From Vigna angularis (Eukaryota; Streptophyta; Magnoliopsida; Fabales; Fabaceae), in the NCBI RefSeq assembly GCF_016808095.1, contig NC_068971.1:16976501-17040500 (forward strand): 64,000 bases of DNA. The letters run 5' to 3'. The position numbers were made by a program, and so were the translations under genes. Of this stretch, positions 1 through 11,925 are shown piece after piece. The notes beneath the pieces are model-generated. The model was not told the DNA's origin. It was given only the letters and a program-made list of their open reading frames with translations, and made no database searches. Every line of letters starts with the position of its first letter. Positions within the stretch are counted from its first letter, which is position 1.

Positions 1-800
1 TGGATGATGAGCAACCTGTCCTAGAGAAGAAGTTCACAATTGCGGCTGACGTCATCTTTTCCTTTGGATTTCAGAAAAACAGAGATGGACAGTTGGTTTA
101 CAGAAATGCTCCTACTCATTGCCAACATCTTCAACATCCTCAACGCCAACTACCTGCTCTTCAATAAGATACATCCTCACCTAATGACATAATGAACGAG
201 ATACGTGATCTGCGAGCATTTGTTGATGGGCGAGTTGGTCAGCTTGAGTTAAACATGGGTGATAGATTCAATATCATTGATGCTCGAGCTAGACATATTG
301 AGCAAGACATGGAGTATCTTCATTGTCATTTTGGCCCACCTGTAATCGATTACCACATGTTTTTTGCTATTACTAGAGACCTGTAAGCGATTACCAGAGA
401 CTTTATCTTGATTTACATTTCTGGTAATCTATTACAACCGTGCTGTAATCGATTATCAAAGAGTTTTTCTCATTTACACTTCCTGTAATTGATTACAACA
501 AGAGTTTTATTGATTACAGGTGAACTCGTGTCCCTTGCACGACTTTGGTACTGTGTTATCGATTACAAGGCCTGATAATCGATTATCGAGGTCTAAAAGC
601 GTTTTGGGTGCACGACTTTACCTTTGACTCGTGTGTCAGGGTGAAGTTGTGCAGGGGGTACGACTGCTTCTTGTGAAGTCGTCTGACCCCCACGACTTGC
701 CTAAATGTGTCCCACGACTTGTCTAAACGTGTAATAATTTATTTTTGCCTATTTACGTAAATAACAAATCGTTTTCGCTTATATACGTAAAAAAACTGAA
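1..800 (+). mobile_element. Retroelement fragment with ATCGATTAC palindromes
   Basis: Left-edge fragment of a repetitive element. A short reading frame at 192-386 begins with residues like NEIRDLRAFVDGRVGQLE, a helical tail that I associate with the C-terminal part of plant gypsy ORFs; this is family resemblance only. After it come about eight variants of a TAATCGATTA palindrome (about 340-580) and several copies of CACGACTT (about 535-725). No LTR boundary or target duplication can be fixed because the element runs off the window. It may have displaced the upstream exons of the gene at 930-1291. Confidence 0.5.
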
Positions 801-929
801 GTTCTAAGTTGAAAGAAACCTTTTACAAAGGAATACCAAAAACACCTTAGGAAATTTACTAAGTTTTGTGTTAATAGATATTGCATACAACCATTCCCCC
901 ATTAATTTGTGTTTGCATTTGCTGTGTAG

Positions 930-1291
930 GTTGCAACGGGAAAGAAGACAAGAATCAGAGTGAGCTAGAAACAGTGATGTCTATGGCAACTGAGGAACTG
1001 TCAAGGAGGCCTAGAACCGGGGGCATATACAAAGCAATTGCGAGTCAACGCGAGTGCACTGTGAAACGTTTGAAAGATTTGTCAAACAAAGAGATTACAA
1101 TAGATGTTGGTCTTGAGATGGGTGATGGAGCACATCTTTTGAAGCTCATGAGCTTCTCTAGCAGTGAGATCGAGATGGCAGGGCAAAAGGGTCGCAAAGG
1201 AGCTATGTTGTTGATTCAAGCAGAGATCCTTCGCAAGAAGGGACAGGAACTCATTGCTGAATGCCAGAACTTGCTCCAAGATGCATTGTAA
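930..1291 (+). CDS. Terminal exon of an unrecognised plant gene, 5' part missing
   Basis: An acceptor-like pyrimidine stretch ending in TGTGTAG at 929 is followed by about 120 open codons to a TAA at 1289-1291. The peptide is hydrophilic and predicted helical: it starts near GCNGKEDKNQSELETVMSM, has a central RPRTGGIYKAIASQRECTVK segment and ends in a coiled-coil-like ILRKKGQELIAECQNLLQDAL stretch. I do not recognise the family. Codon use looks like a real plant exon and, unlike the transposon relics nearby, there are no internal stops. The upstream 900 bases are retroelement sequence, so the exons before it either lie beyond the left edge with the element in an intron, or are lost. An in-frame ATG at 881 lies upstream of the acceptor and is probably intronic. 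Confidence 0.45.
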
Positions 1292-2485
1292 CTTTAGGCA
1301 TTTGGAGGCTATTAAGGTTCTATGTGTGGCTGTTGGGAAGATTAAAAGTTCAGATCTTTCAAACGTTTTCTGCTATATGTCTACTGGATATTGAAGACTT
1401 TCTCACTGGCATGTTTATTGACATACTTAAAAATTATAAAAACCACAATGTTACAGTAATATGTGATCAATTTGAGAAAACTTTAAAGAGTTTAAAATAT
1501 ACTGAGGAAAAGGGTGTATAGGTACTTGAATTTGCTCCAATAATTGAAACTCAACTCAGTACCACGTCACAAGAAATAGCAACAGTGAGTGTGAAAGCTG
1601 ATATGAAAAATTGCTCAGTCTGCTACATTACTGTACTAGTTAATGTGGCCAACAAAGTATTGTCGTTGAAACTTTTGATGACACTATCTTTAGCTTATCT
1701 TTATGCATGTGCTACCCAACTGCTACTGACTAACACTGTTTGCAAGAAATCTAGATCAGTAATTGCATATTTATTGTCTACTAAAACAATTTCTTAGCTG
1801 ATATTGTGCACACTTTCATTTGTTTTTTTCCTTCCAATTTTCTTCTCTAGTCTTAACCAGGGTTGGCATAGCAGGAGTTCCTCACGTGGTTGAAGATTAA
1901 TGTGGTTCACGGTCACTTTGGAGTACCCATAGGGATTGAAGATTGTGCACTACGAAAAACTCTAAGAATGTGAAAATATTAAACCGACTTCAACAGAATC
2001 ACTTTATAAAACTAGTTTGATTAATCAAACCTGTCCATTTTTATAAGATGATTTGGCTTGGTTCGGTTTGTAAAACAAAATCATATATAAGTTTGAAATA
2101 AATAGTAAAACATAACCAATTATCTACTAAAGAGTCATTTAATCCTGGTTTTACATGAAATAAATTTATCAATCCCTACGTATATCATTGTAAATATATG
2201 TTAAAGGTTTTTTGTCTAATTCGAGGTATAGGATAGAATTCACTCACTTTTTTAATATAACAGCCATAACATAAACGGTATAAATAAACATCGTATATGC
2301 CAATTTATTGTGCTCATATTTAAAAGATATACATGCAAAATAATCAATAGGCCTGAATTAACAATTAATTTTGTAAGAGTATATTTCTTTTGTTGAAAGT
2401 TTGACATGTTTGCATAATAATGAAAATGTATGTCAACCATGTGAATCATGGACTCATGGTTATACTCATACTTACCAAAATTTAC
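1292..2485. other. Intergenic, AT-rich
   Basis: Probable 3' UTR of the preceding exon, then AT-rich spacer up to the end of the DUF247 gene. Short open frames are present but are of chance length and show no domain. I see no RNA gene or transposon end. Confidence 0.6.
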
Positions 2486-3853
2486 TCAGCCACGGGATGA
2501 ATAGTAGGTCTGCATAATGGTAAGAGCAAGCAGCACTGCAGCTACCAAAATTCCTATCAGTTTCCACACATTTGGTATATGATCCCTGATCAAGATTTTG
2601 TAGCTGTGTTTGCAAGAGTATCTGATGCATTCCACACAAAGGTTGCAACAATGCCATATCAGTATAGGGAACTTTCTCAAATGATTCACTGCTGAGTAAG
2701 CATTCAAGTCATCACAAAGTTTACTGTAACTAGAGTCCATCTGGTCCACCCCCTTCGTGATTGTGCCAAACAAAGTGAGCAAGTCTCTGTTGCTTATCTT
2801 AGTATCTTTGACCAAAACACCACTGTCCACAAGCAGCTCAATATCTTGCAAGGAACACATCAACCCTTTAAGAAACAATGCATAAGAAGTGAATTGCCTG
2901 TTGATGCCAATTCTGCTTTGTTCCCATGCAATGAAATTCCTCAAATATACCTCTGTTGTTTCAACTACGTGAAGTGGAGGGATTTCAAGCACCCCTTTTG
3001 CAAATCTTATGTCAAAGCCAAACCAGTGAACCAGTTTGCTGTGCCTCTCTACTTTCCTAATTGCTACACCAGCAGCTCTAAGCCTTGTGGCGCAACGCTT
3101 TAGCTCTTGCTGTGCTTTTTTCACCTTTTGCCCCTCATCAACAATGGAGGACAAGTGCATGAGATGCAGAAAGTGTGCCACACTAGGACAGCGGATCAAA
3201 GGGTAGCTGAAGAGAGACAGTGTGAGATCAGCAACAAGATGATCAGCTTCACTTGTGAAGACCTCTGGAAAAAGTACCCTTGCCAATGTCTTGAGAACAA
3301 AAAAGGGCATTTGGTTCTCTAGAAGAGTGAAATCAGTCAGAATAGATATGAACACTTCTTTGTGTCCTAGTATTGGATCTGAAGAAGAACCATTATGGTT
3401 TTCTTCTTTTGGAATTTGAGGTACCATGTTTGGTGGTGCACATCTAAGGAGAAGTTCTAACAAGAAGGAGCCATCAAGTAACATTATTTTGGCTAGCTCA
3501 TGGGGATCATATTTGATGTTACCTCCGTAGCTTGCACGAACTGCATCGTCCAAGCCAAGAATGACTGTGCCGCACTCATCCAAGGTTGAAACTGGATTTT
3601 GAGTTCTGTGAAGAAGAGCTAGCATGTAACGCCATTTGTGCTCTTCCATGGCCAGAAGGTGGCTACTTGTTCCCCTATGTAAGGGTCCAATGCTGACAAA
3701 CTTTGGTGAGTACGCCTCCTCGTTGGATTTTCTAAGCTTGCTTGAAACACTAGGAATGCTGCTGATGAAGGACTTAACCTCTCTGTGATCTAGAGACCCC
3801 AATGTTACTTTGATAGAATGCATCCAGCCAGACTCATTTTGAGTTTGGTCCAT
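2486..3853 (-). CDS. DUF247 (UPF0481) family membrane protein
   Basis: Intact single-exon gene of 455 codons, the usual length for plant DUF247 proteins of the At3g47200 type. The N-terminal hallmark is clear: an IPSVSSKLRK segment, then AYSPKFVSIGPLHRG (about residues 46-60) and MEEHKWRYML (about 69-78). Mid-protein motifs LLDGSFLLELL (about 126-136) and LLENQMPFF (about 177-185) are also typical. The C-terminus has one hydrophobic helix (IGILVAAVLLALTIM, about 431-445) with a short YYSSRG tail, which suggests a tail-type plasma-membrane or endomembrane protein. Biochemical function is unknown for most of the family; some grass members act in self-incompatibility. The start is the first ATG of the frame (3851-3853), preceded by an A-rich leader on the minus strand. 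No stops or frameshifts, so probably functional. Confidence 0.93.
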   Translation of the reverse strand: MDQTQNESGWMHSIKVTLGSLDHREVKSFISSIPSVSSKLRKSNEEAYSPKFVSIGPLHRGTSSHLLAMEEHKWRYMLALLHRTQNPVSTLDECGTVILGLDDAVRASYGGNIKYDPHELAKIMLLDGSFLLELLLRCAPPNMVPQIPKEENHNGSSSDPILGHKEVFISILTDFTLLENQMPFFVLKTLARVLFPEVFTSEADHLVADLTLSLFSYPLIRCPSVAHFLHLMHLSSIVDEGQKVKKAQQELKRCATRLRAAGVAIRKVERHSKLVHWFGFDIRFAKGVLEIPPLHVVETTEVYLRNFIAWEQSRIGINRQFTSYALFLKGLMCSLQDIELLVDSGVLVKDTKISNRDLLTLFGTITKGVDQMDSSYSKLCDDLNAYSAVNHLRKFPILIWHCCNLCVECIRYSCKHSYKILIRDHIPNVWKLIGILVAAVLLALTIMQTYYSSRG

Positions 3854-5213
3854 GATTGGTAAGAAATGGAAGGAGTGAATATGGAAAGAAAAATGGCACT
3901 CGAAAAAAAAAAACTCAGACTAGTGAAGAATAGATAAGGTCTGCTGATACCAGTCTCACACTCCCACCTAAAACTAAACTTCATATGGTATAACTCTAAT
4001 TGACTGGTTTGAATAAGAAAATGGAGAAAAAATAAAAGACACTGTTTGAGCTTGCTTTTGCACTGCCTAATGACTAAAGTTGGACCACCGTTTAATGTAA
4101 AAAGACTGAAACATAACGTCATTATTCAAACTCCAAAGGATCTAGGAATTTTCAGAGAATATATTTTTTATTGATCTTGTAGCTTAAAGTCATAAAGAGG
4201 CTTTAGATTTGAGAAAAAAATGTACTGACATGATTTATCAGGTTATATTATAGGCATGTACATTTAGTTAAAATGAGGGGATTTCTTTTAAATGTAAATG
4301 TATTTAACTAAGACTCTCATAACATTTTATATAACTAAAATAATAATTCAAGCTTTGAACTTATCATCTAAGAATTACCCTTTGTAATGTAAACAAGGGA
4401 CTGGTTGTTGCAACTGCAATTGTATTTTGACCAATTTTTCTTCTAGTGAACATGGGAATAGTTGGTGCACACCCCTGTATGCCTTTTCTTTTGATATGTT
4501 TTTTTTTTGAAAAAAAAAGAAGGTAAATTTCATTTGCTATTCATGGCTGATTGTCTTTAGCATCTGTCAATAATTTAGGGAATAAAGTTCTATCTGTATT
4601 AGATGTCAGAATAAAGACGTGTTGAGGGAAGTTTCCACAAGTATAATTGATAGTGAATGAATTTCTATATGATTTCATCTGTGTGACATAATGATCATGA
4701 CCAGTACAATTAGGCCCAATTGATTATAACATAATACCAAACGAGTAGAAATTCCAGCATTATTATAAGATAAAAGTGATTAGTCCATGTTCTTGAATCA
4801 CCGTGTCTAGAAGATTATATACAAAAATGTTCACAATAAAAAAATGTGTGTTACTGTATTGTACTGTGAAAGGAAAAGCAGCGTATAACAAAAAATATAA
4901 GCGTGGCTCGAGAAAAAGTGAATAAAGGGTTCTAACATTGACAACTTTTGCACTTTGGACTGATAAAGTCCCTTGATTGATGGTTGATGAAACCCAACTA
5001 TTAGAATTTACTTTTACACAAATGTGTAAAGTTACAACATTTCGAATGGTGCTTTATGCTTATGTGAAATGTATAATATTATATAAGAAAAGGGGCATAT
5101 GAAGTTCTACATGTTGGAACCAGAATTTGTTTATCTCTTATTCCAACCATTTTTGGTAAAAAAAGGCTTCTAAATCCATACACAACAGAAAATTTGTGCC
5201 TTCGTCTTGAAGC
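3854..5213. other. Intergenic spacer between divergent genes
   Basis: About 1.36 kb between the start of the minus-strand DUF247 gene and the plus-strand gene at 5214, so it should hold both promoters. It is AT-rich with homopolymer runs (for example at about 3898-3911 and 4501-4520). I can see no unambiguous TATA box or conserved motif and no transposon ends. Confidence 0.5.
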
Positions 5214-5937
5214 ATGGAAGATCATGGGCAGAACCCAAGGAAAAGACACAATGTTTTTGGTGTGTTCGTGGATAAATCACTTGGTCACCCATCTTCTGTT
5301 GCAGAGGACCATGATCCTAAGAAGCTTAAACACAATTCTGAAGCCCCATTATCATCAATAGATCACCAAGCACCTGCCTTAGCTCTTCCCAATATGTTGG
5401 TTTCTGCTTTTGAGGAGAACACCACAGATGGTATCAAATTTCAACTCTTTGTGAGCAAATCTTACAGTGCATCCACTTCCACTTCCCCTCCACCAGGTCA
5501 GTTTTTGTCTAGATGGTTTATTCTTTTGGAGAACTGCGTAGTAAAAAACTCAATTTCTGATCTCGGAGAGTATCAATGAATTGATGATTTTGATCACATG
5601 ACTAGTTATGAATGTCATGTCATGAAACTAATAAGAAAAACCATTTATAAGGTAACTAGGTAGTTGTTTGGTTAGAGACACTTAACTCGATTCACTACTT
5701 TCATTGAATTCAAACATGAAATTTCAATTTGCCAATAGGCTATATCCATAGTAAGTTTGTGAATGGAAGTGCAATTTTCTTTTTGTTGCAGTATACACAT
5801 TGAAAGTCACAAGTGCTTCAAACAACAATACGGAAGTTGAACCTGCAGGGAACATAGCTGATAAAGGAGTAGCACCAGTGTTGACAGAAACGAGAATAGT
5901 AGCTGAGGGTCAATTTATGCTACGCTCTAGGCTCTAA
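5214..5937 (+). CDS. Small two-exon gene, unrecognised basic/acidic protein
   Basis: Predicted as join(5214-5496, 5792-5937), 142 codons plus stop. Exon 1 starts MEDHGQNPRKRHNVFGVF and ends in a serine/proline-rich stretch at a GTCAGT-type donor (5497). Exon 2 follows a pyrimidine-rich acceptor ending TTGTTGCAG (5791) and continues the frame (phase 1) through a beta-like YTLKVTSASNNN segment to LRSRL and a TAA. The unspliced frame would add an unrelated tail and stop at 5579. A PRKR cluster and a KKLKH cluster could be nuclear localisation signals; that is inference. I do not recognise the family. Clean splice sites, a continuous frame and no lesions favour a real gene, possibly legume-specific. 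Confidence 0.6.
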
Positions 5938-7100
5938 TATTATCTTTGAAGCTTGTCAAGTACTTCAACTTAGAAGGTGTTCATTTAAGTTTGTTAATGC
6001 AATACTTTCCAATACAACTATTATATTTTTCAGTCTTTGTTTTCTATTAGCTTTACCCTGTAAGAAAATATGGATTTATGGAGTAAGCAATGCTCTATTC
6101 TCGTATCATTTCTGGAACTTATAATAATCAATTCAAATGCGTTGCCAAATTTACATTTACTATATTCCACGTTATCTCATACAATAAAAATATCAAACAC
6201 CTTTTCCTTGCAACTAAAAAACTAGTATCCAGTTATAATTATTGATTACTTCCATATTTTGTCTGTTGTAACCGTTGATGTTTATTATTGTGTTACAACT
6301 TGGTTATTAAGACCTTAATTATATTATGTAATCAAATAAAACATAATTCTTAAAATATATGAAACATCTTTTTTCTGGTGTAAAAGACCATAACACTTTT
6401 TCAACATTCTCCGTCTTAATTTTGATTCATATACTTTTAAGGATAATCCTATCAAAACAATTGAATTCATCCTTTAAAGCCTTAAAATTTCTCAAACCCA
6501 TATAGAAATTATCATATACATGAACGATGTTAGTATTGCAATGCATAATATCTTGTAATAATTAAAAATGGTTTAAAATATATTAATTCAAAATCATAAT
6601 CTTTATATCACAAACTTAATGTTAGCTATTTTTATGCTGTGATTTCCCCATCCAGACAATGAGTCCATTTATTAGTTACTGTTTTTCAAACGGGGCAAAT
6701 AATAATTCCTTTATTACATTAAGATGATATGACTATTCTCAAGCTTACTAGGCTGATGACCCAATATGTTGTAGCAACTTTTTATGGATGAAAATACATC
6801 ATATAAATTCAAGATCAAATTATCATATTGATACATTAATTTGATTCACACCATATGTGAAAACCATTAAACAAAGAGTGAATAACTTCCCCAAAACTTC
6901 TACAATGCTTGGCCCTCGTGATAAAAGGTAAAAGTTCTGATTGTGAAAATTTGCATCAACGTTTGTATGAATAAAATGTTTGAAAATCTTAAATTCATAT
7001 TCAAAATTTTAATGATTTTGAAATTGAGTTTCGAAATATGTTTAGTATATTAAGGAAATTCATTTCCAAAATATTAAATTGTTACTAATATAATTTCTAG
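5938..7100. other. Intergenic, AT-rich
   Basis: 3' flank of the preceding gene and AT-rich spacer. I see no coding frame above chance length, no RNA gene and no transposon terminus. Confidence 0.6.
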
Positions 7101-7109
7101 AGCTTGGAA

Positions 7110-8160
7110 GGGAATGCCTTAAGAAAAATATGCCAAAAAATAAATGAAAGGAAAGGTGAGTGTTTAACTTTTTTTTTGGTTAATCCTTGCGGACATCCCT
7201 ATTTGTGTAGGTTTGTCTCAAATAGATCCTCGTATTCTAAATGGTCTCAATTAGGTCATTTATTGTGTAAAATTAAATTAATTTGAGTCTCGCCGTTAAC
7301 TATGGCGTTAAAAATTATAGTTCGTGACTTGGTGACTCAACAAATTCTATTCATATGGCAGCATTTGGACACCTAAGCTGGATTTTATTTATTTATAATT
7401 TTAAAAAACTTTATTTTAATAAAAACACATTTTACTTAGGCAAACCTGATTAAAAGTTAGGGATAAGTGGTTTAATTGTTGAGCGCATAGATTGGGTAAA
7501 TTCGAAAAAAATAGTGTTTTTTTGGCTTGGTTGTTTTGGTTGGAAATTGGGGGTTTCTTCTTGCAGGTTCGAGTTGTTGATGGTTGAGAAGTGCAAAGAC
7601 GAAGGTTAATGGAGGCAGGTTGCGCGACAGCGGCAAGGAAGGTCGCGCTAGGGTTCGAACCCTTAACTCTCTTCGTGATAAGGTTTCGCCTCTTCTCCTC
7701 CGCGGCGCTGCTGATGCTCTATGGTGGCGAGATGAAGGTTCGAGTGGTTGGTTGGGTTCGCGTTAGGGCTAGTGGCGGCAAGGAGCGAGAATGTAGAGGT
7801 TGTCACGATGGTGATTTAGGTTTTTAGGGTTCTTTCAGTTTGGGATTTTTCTGTGGGTTTCAGGGGTGAAATCATGGTGGTTCTGTTGGAGAAGATGAAG
7901 ATTCATAGTGGTGATGTAGGTGGGTAAAGGTGATTATAGAATGACGGAGACGCGATTTGCTTCATTTGAGTTTCGAACAGGTTTCCGGTGCAGTGGTTGC
8001 AGGTTCTCGCGTTGAGTGGCACAATTCTTACGATGACAGCAGCCTGAAAAGGACTTTGCAGCACGACAGCTGTGGTGGCGGCCTTGCGGCGGCGTGTGCG
8101 TGGTGGCGGTGCAAGGCAGTGGCGGCGATGGAGGATGACGGTGTTGTGGTATATTCAATA
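7110..8160. mobile_element. Possible degenerate DNA transposon with a GC-rich island
   Basis: The stretch at about 7170-7320 (fixed phrases around AATTAGGTCATTTATTG and GCCGTTAACTATGGCGTTAAA) resembles terminal sequence I associate with legume Mutator-like repeats; that is memory, not a search. From about 7560 to 8150 the DNA becomes GC-rich (many GGCGG, GCGGC runs) between very AT-rich flanks. Open frames exist on both strands there, but none has a domain and none continues over an intron. It could be a captured gene fragment or a gene's first exon or UTR. I did not find a matching opposite terminal repeat. Confidence 0.3.
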
Positions 8161-9629
8161 TTTTATATTCAAATTTAGTTCTTTCTTATATTTGTTCTTT
8201 TTATTCAATTTAGTTCTAATTTCTTTTAAAATAGAATTATTTTTTCTAAATTGAGATCAAATTTAATTTTTATATAAATGTTATATAGATATTTTATTAA
8301 AATTTATATTTTTATTAAATATTTTAAATTTTATGTTAGAATTGGTTTAAAATTAGAATGAAAATTTTAAAAGTGGTGAGTAACACCATTAGTTTAAGAT
8401 ATTAAGAGGTTAAAAATCAAATTGAATAATGATGTTGTTTCATAAAAAAAATTAAGAATAAATTAAACAAAAATAAAGAATACAATATTACATTGAAAAT
8501 AAAACATTAATTCTGACCTGTAGCACGATGTTTACTTAATACTTTTTTAAACTTAAAAAAAATAAAAAACACAAATTGAGGAAAATTACTTATTTGTTTT
8601 ATTAATTTTTTAAAGAAAAAGATTATTGAGAAAATATTTCTTGTTTTAAGAAAATATTTTAGCTTTCTTAATTTAGTTTATTCTTCCAATTTTTATTTGT
8701 GTTTTTCTTTTATTTTTATAGTTATGATTGTGTAGTATATTTTTATATTATATGGGAGTAGAAGATAATTTAGGTTAAAATGTATAATAATAAAAAAAAT
8801 GAAAGTTGGGAAAAAAAAAATTCTTGGAGTTTAATTTTAGTATTAATTTTATCAATTAATCAATAAATTTTGAATGTAAGAATTTTTTTCTTTTTTAAAT
8901 GGTGATATTTTTTAAAGGTATCTATAAGGTTATTTATGTAGTTATTAAACATAGAAATGTGAAAAGATGGGTGTAACATTCTCAGCCAACAAATATAAAT
9001 CTTAATTTCAAGACATTGAACTGAAAATTGAGAAATGAACAATGAAATTTGAAAATTGACGTGGTGTTATTTTTTTTTATTTATGTTTGTACCTTTTAAA
9101 TGATGATGTATTTGATTATATACTTCCATTTTGTAAGATGTTTGAAAAATTATTATCATGATGTAATTTAAATGTATTTGTTGACATGTCTTATAAGCAT
9201 AGTATGTATATTCTAATTTTTTTATTAAATAATTTAAAATATTGACCTCTACTATGAACATTAAAAAAAAAATAATTTTCAACATTAAAAACATAAAACC
9301 ACCTTTTTTTTTTCAATCTTTTAATTTTATTACGTATCCTAATTTTTATATTTTTTTCTTTTTAACAATGACGTAAAATTTTAATACTGTATACCAAACT
9401 TTACTAATAACTATTATGTCTCATCCAAAATTTTAATTATTTAATTTTTTTTAATTAATTTAATTCTATTACGTTATTTCATTTCATTTTCGTATGAAGT
9501 GAAATATATAAGAAATTACATAATATACACTATTGTTATATATAGAGAGATATATAACGAGAGAGATTTATTGATTCCTAGGGAGAGAACATGAGATTTA
9601 GTGATTCTTTAATTTTTTCAACTTTTACT

Positions 9630-9682
<53 letters not shown>

Positions 9683-9763
9683 AATAACAACTATTGAGAG
9701 ATTAGAATAAGTATACACAACATTTTTACCACGTGAACTTCACCTCTCTTTCCAATCACCATC
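8161..9763. other. AT-rich non-coding stretch
   Basis: Extremely AT-rich DNA with poly-A and poly-T runs and stops in every frame. Apart from the TA microsatellite listed separately I see nothing in it. Confidence 0.65.
9632..9679. repeat. (TA)n microsatellite
   Basis: About 24 uninterrupted AT/TA dinucleotides. Likely length-polymorphic. Confidence 0.95.
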
Positions 9764-11925
9764 CTATTTATATTCATGCTCAATGTATGAATGGTTTGAG
9801 ATTTGTTTAATTTCTACGTATTTCAACTTATGAAAGAATTTTTTCAAATTGTCTATGTCAACATTTAATTGCCTAAGATACTTCAGGCGTAGTATTTCCA
9901 CGTCCCACAACAACATATCTGGATTTATCCTTATAAGTTTTTCTCCAGTTATATTTATCTGACGTGGCAGAGTAACACAAAAATGAAGATCTCGTGCAAA
10001 ACTCTTTCCAGGAAAGCATTCAAGATGCATGCAACTTTCTCAAATCTGTTGGCAAAAGGATAGAAATTTTAGCATACCTTGGGTCAGACACACTCCAAGA
10101 TATTTTGAGATGCGTTATTAAAGTGTAATGTAAATTTTAGAAGAATGTAGAAGCTCCTTAGATAGAAGAATTGAAATGTAATATAAGTTATAGAATATTG
10201 TAGAAAAGCCTAAGATAGGAAGAAAAATAAAGAATATTCTACATAGGTAAAAATCTAGAACATTTCACATAAGTTGTGGCTAGTATGTTCTAAAATAATC
10301 TATGGGTCTATAAATACCCATGAACTCTACCATTTGATGCAAGATGTAGCCAATATCTACCATTTGTATGAACCAACATCTACTACAACTAAAGATAACT
10401 ACAACACTTCTTCCAACTACTACTTCTACATTCAACTATCTCTACATTTTCTCTATCCCATCAACTATTCCTTTCACAACCTCAAAATACTAACATGCGT
10501 GAATGCTGAAAAATTTCCCAAACTTTGAAACTCCCCATCCTTGATGACGGCCTCACTTCCTATATTTATGCTGAGTCGCTTTAGTTTTCTCAAATTTAAA
10601 AGGTCTGATACTCTGCAATGAGTCTTTTCATAAGTAGTTATTAAAAATCCCTTGAGTACCTGGAGATTAGTGAGCTTCTCAATCCCCTTTGGCATGCCTT
10701 CCAGTAAGCAGCACTCAGACATAATCAGATGTGTCAGACTTTTCATTGATGAAATATCATCAGGTAGTCTTTCCAAATTATGACATGCTTTCAGATCAAG
10801 AATTACTAGACTCTCAAGTTCAGTAATGGAGGATGGAAGCTCGAATATTCTTGACATCCCACGCAAACTCAGATATTTCAACTGCTTCAAAGTTCTCAAC
10901 CGTCTCAAGAATTCTTGACTCCCAACTTCAATGTGATGCAAAGGTGAATCTTGCCAACGCCGTAATTGAAGCACTTCTAAATTCTTCAATTGATCGGTGA
11001 CCCATTGCGGTCAAAAATTCAGATAACTTACACCAATATTAAAAATATTACGTAAACTAACATGTTTATTACGTAAATTAACATTTTTTGTATCAACTCC
11101 ATGTACTGTAACTTTTTTTCTATCAAGCAGTAACTGTGCTGCTCTAATATACTTTAAATCTCGATCTAAATATAACATCAACTGACTACGGACGTCAGGA
11201 AGAATTTGAAATTTATGGACAAGGGATTCCTTTCTACTACCATAACGTACAATCACGTTACGTTTCAAAAGATCATCAATCACTTCGTCACCAGATTCCT
11301 CTGCTGTTTCTTTAAAGGAACCTCCTATAATCCTCCACTTAATCACATTCTCACCCATTTCCTCTCCGGTTTTCTCCTTTGTATTTCCAACTAAACCCAA
11401 TCCAGTCCACATATTAATTGCAATTGCTTTCCTTATGATAGCGTTCTCAGGAAAAATTAGGAGACACAACAAGCAAGCTTTTAATGGGTTGTCTAGCATG
11501 ACAAAATTATCCCAAGTCCAGCTCTTGTTCAGATGGGGCTGCACAAACTCTTATGATAAGTGAGATATTATGCCACCCCTGTGATTCTCCTCCTTATATG
11601 ACTCATCAAAACAAAGCTTTGGGAGCAAATTGTGAGCAGAACATTTTATCCTGTCGCAAATGTCCTCCATGTCTTGATGCAGCTTCCTGCGGTCTAACCT
11701 ATGAAGATAGTCATACACCTCTGCTAATGTGTCAAGCAATTTTTCTTCATTCTTCTTCACTTCCACAAACACATCCTTTATATTATTCAGAACCAACTGC
11801 AACTTTTGCAACTCCCCATCAAATGATTCATCTCTTCCCCTTTCATGGAATTTCCTCCTTGATGTCGTCAACTGCTTCATCAACACACCTACTACTTCAT
11901 TTTGTTTGTTCGAATTGACATTTTA
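9764..11925 (-). pseudogene. NLR relic (CC - winged helix - LRR, NB-ARC missing), RPP13-like
   Basis: Minus-strand disease-resistance gene relic. From its 5' side: an acceptor-like TTTGTTTGCAG leads into a helical coiled-coil-like segment (about 11554-11886), then a segment matching the winged-helix end of an NLR (LKACLLCLLIFPEN, AINMWTGLGLV; about 11340-11480), then canonical leucine-rich repeats (LKYLSLRGMSRIFELPSSI, LVILDLKACHNLERLPDDI; about 10500-10990) and further LRR-like sequence to 9764. No P-loop, kinase-2 or GLPL motif lies between the coiled coil and the winged helix. Lesions: in-frame TAA at 11551-11553, in-frame TGA at 11011-11013, a 380-bp solo LTR at 10116-10495, and a CATG/CAT duplication near 10022-10030 that shifts the frame by 4 bases. 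The reading frame is otherwise continuous across both stops, so decay is recent or moderate. Resembles the RPP13-like-4 group. Confidence 0.8.
10111..10500 (+). mobile_element. 380-bp solo LTR in the NLR relic, with 5-bp target duplication
   Basis: Element 10116-10495 is flanked by TGCGT at 10111-10115 and 10496-10500. It starts TATTA and ends TAACA, which fits an LTR whose original TG start has become TA. A TATA box (TATAAATA, 10309-10316) sits in the middle, as in a copia-type LTR. Removing the element plus one TGCGT restores the LRR reading frame of the host across the junction, which confirms the boundaries. No internal region remains. Confidence 0.85.

Noticed and set aside
2846..3322. 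Plus-strand frames inside the DUF247 gene
   Set aside because: Antisense shadows of an intact minus-strand gene.
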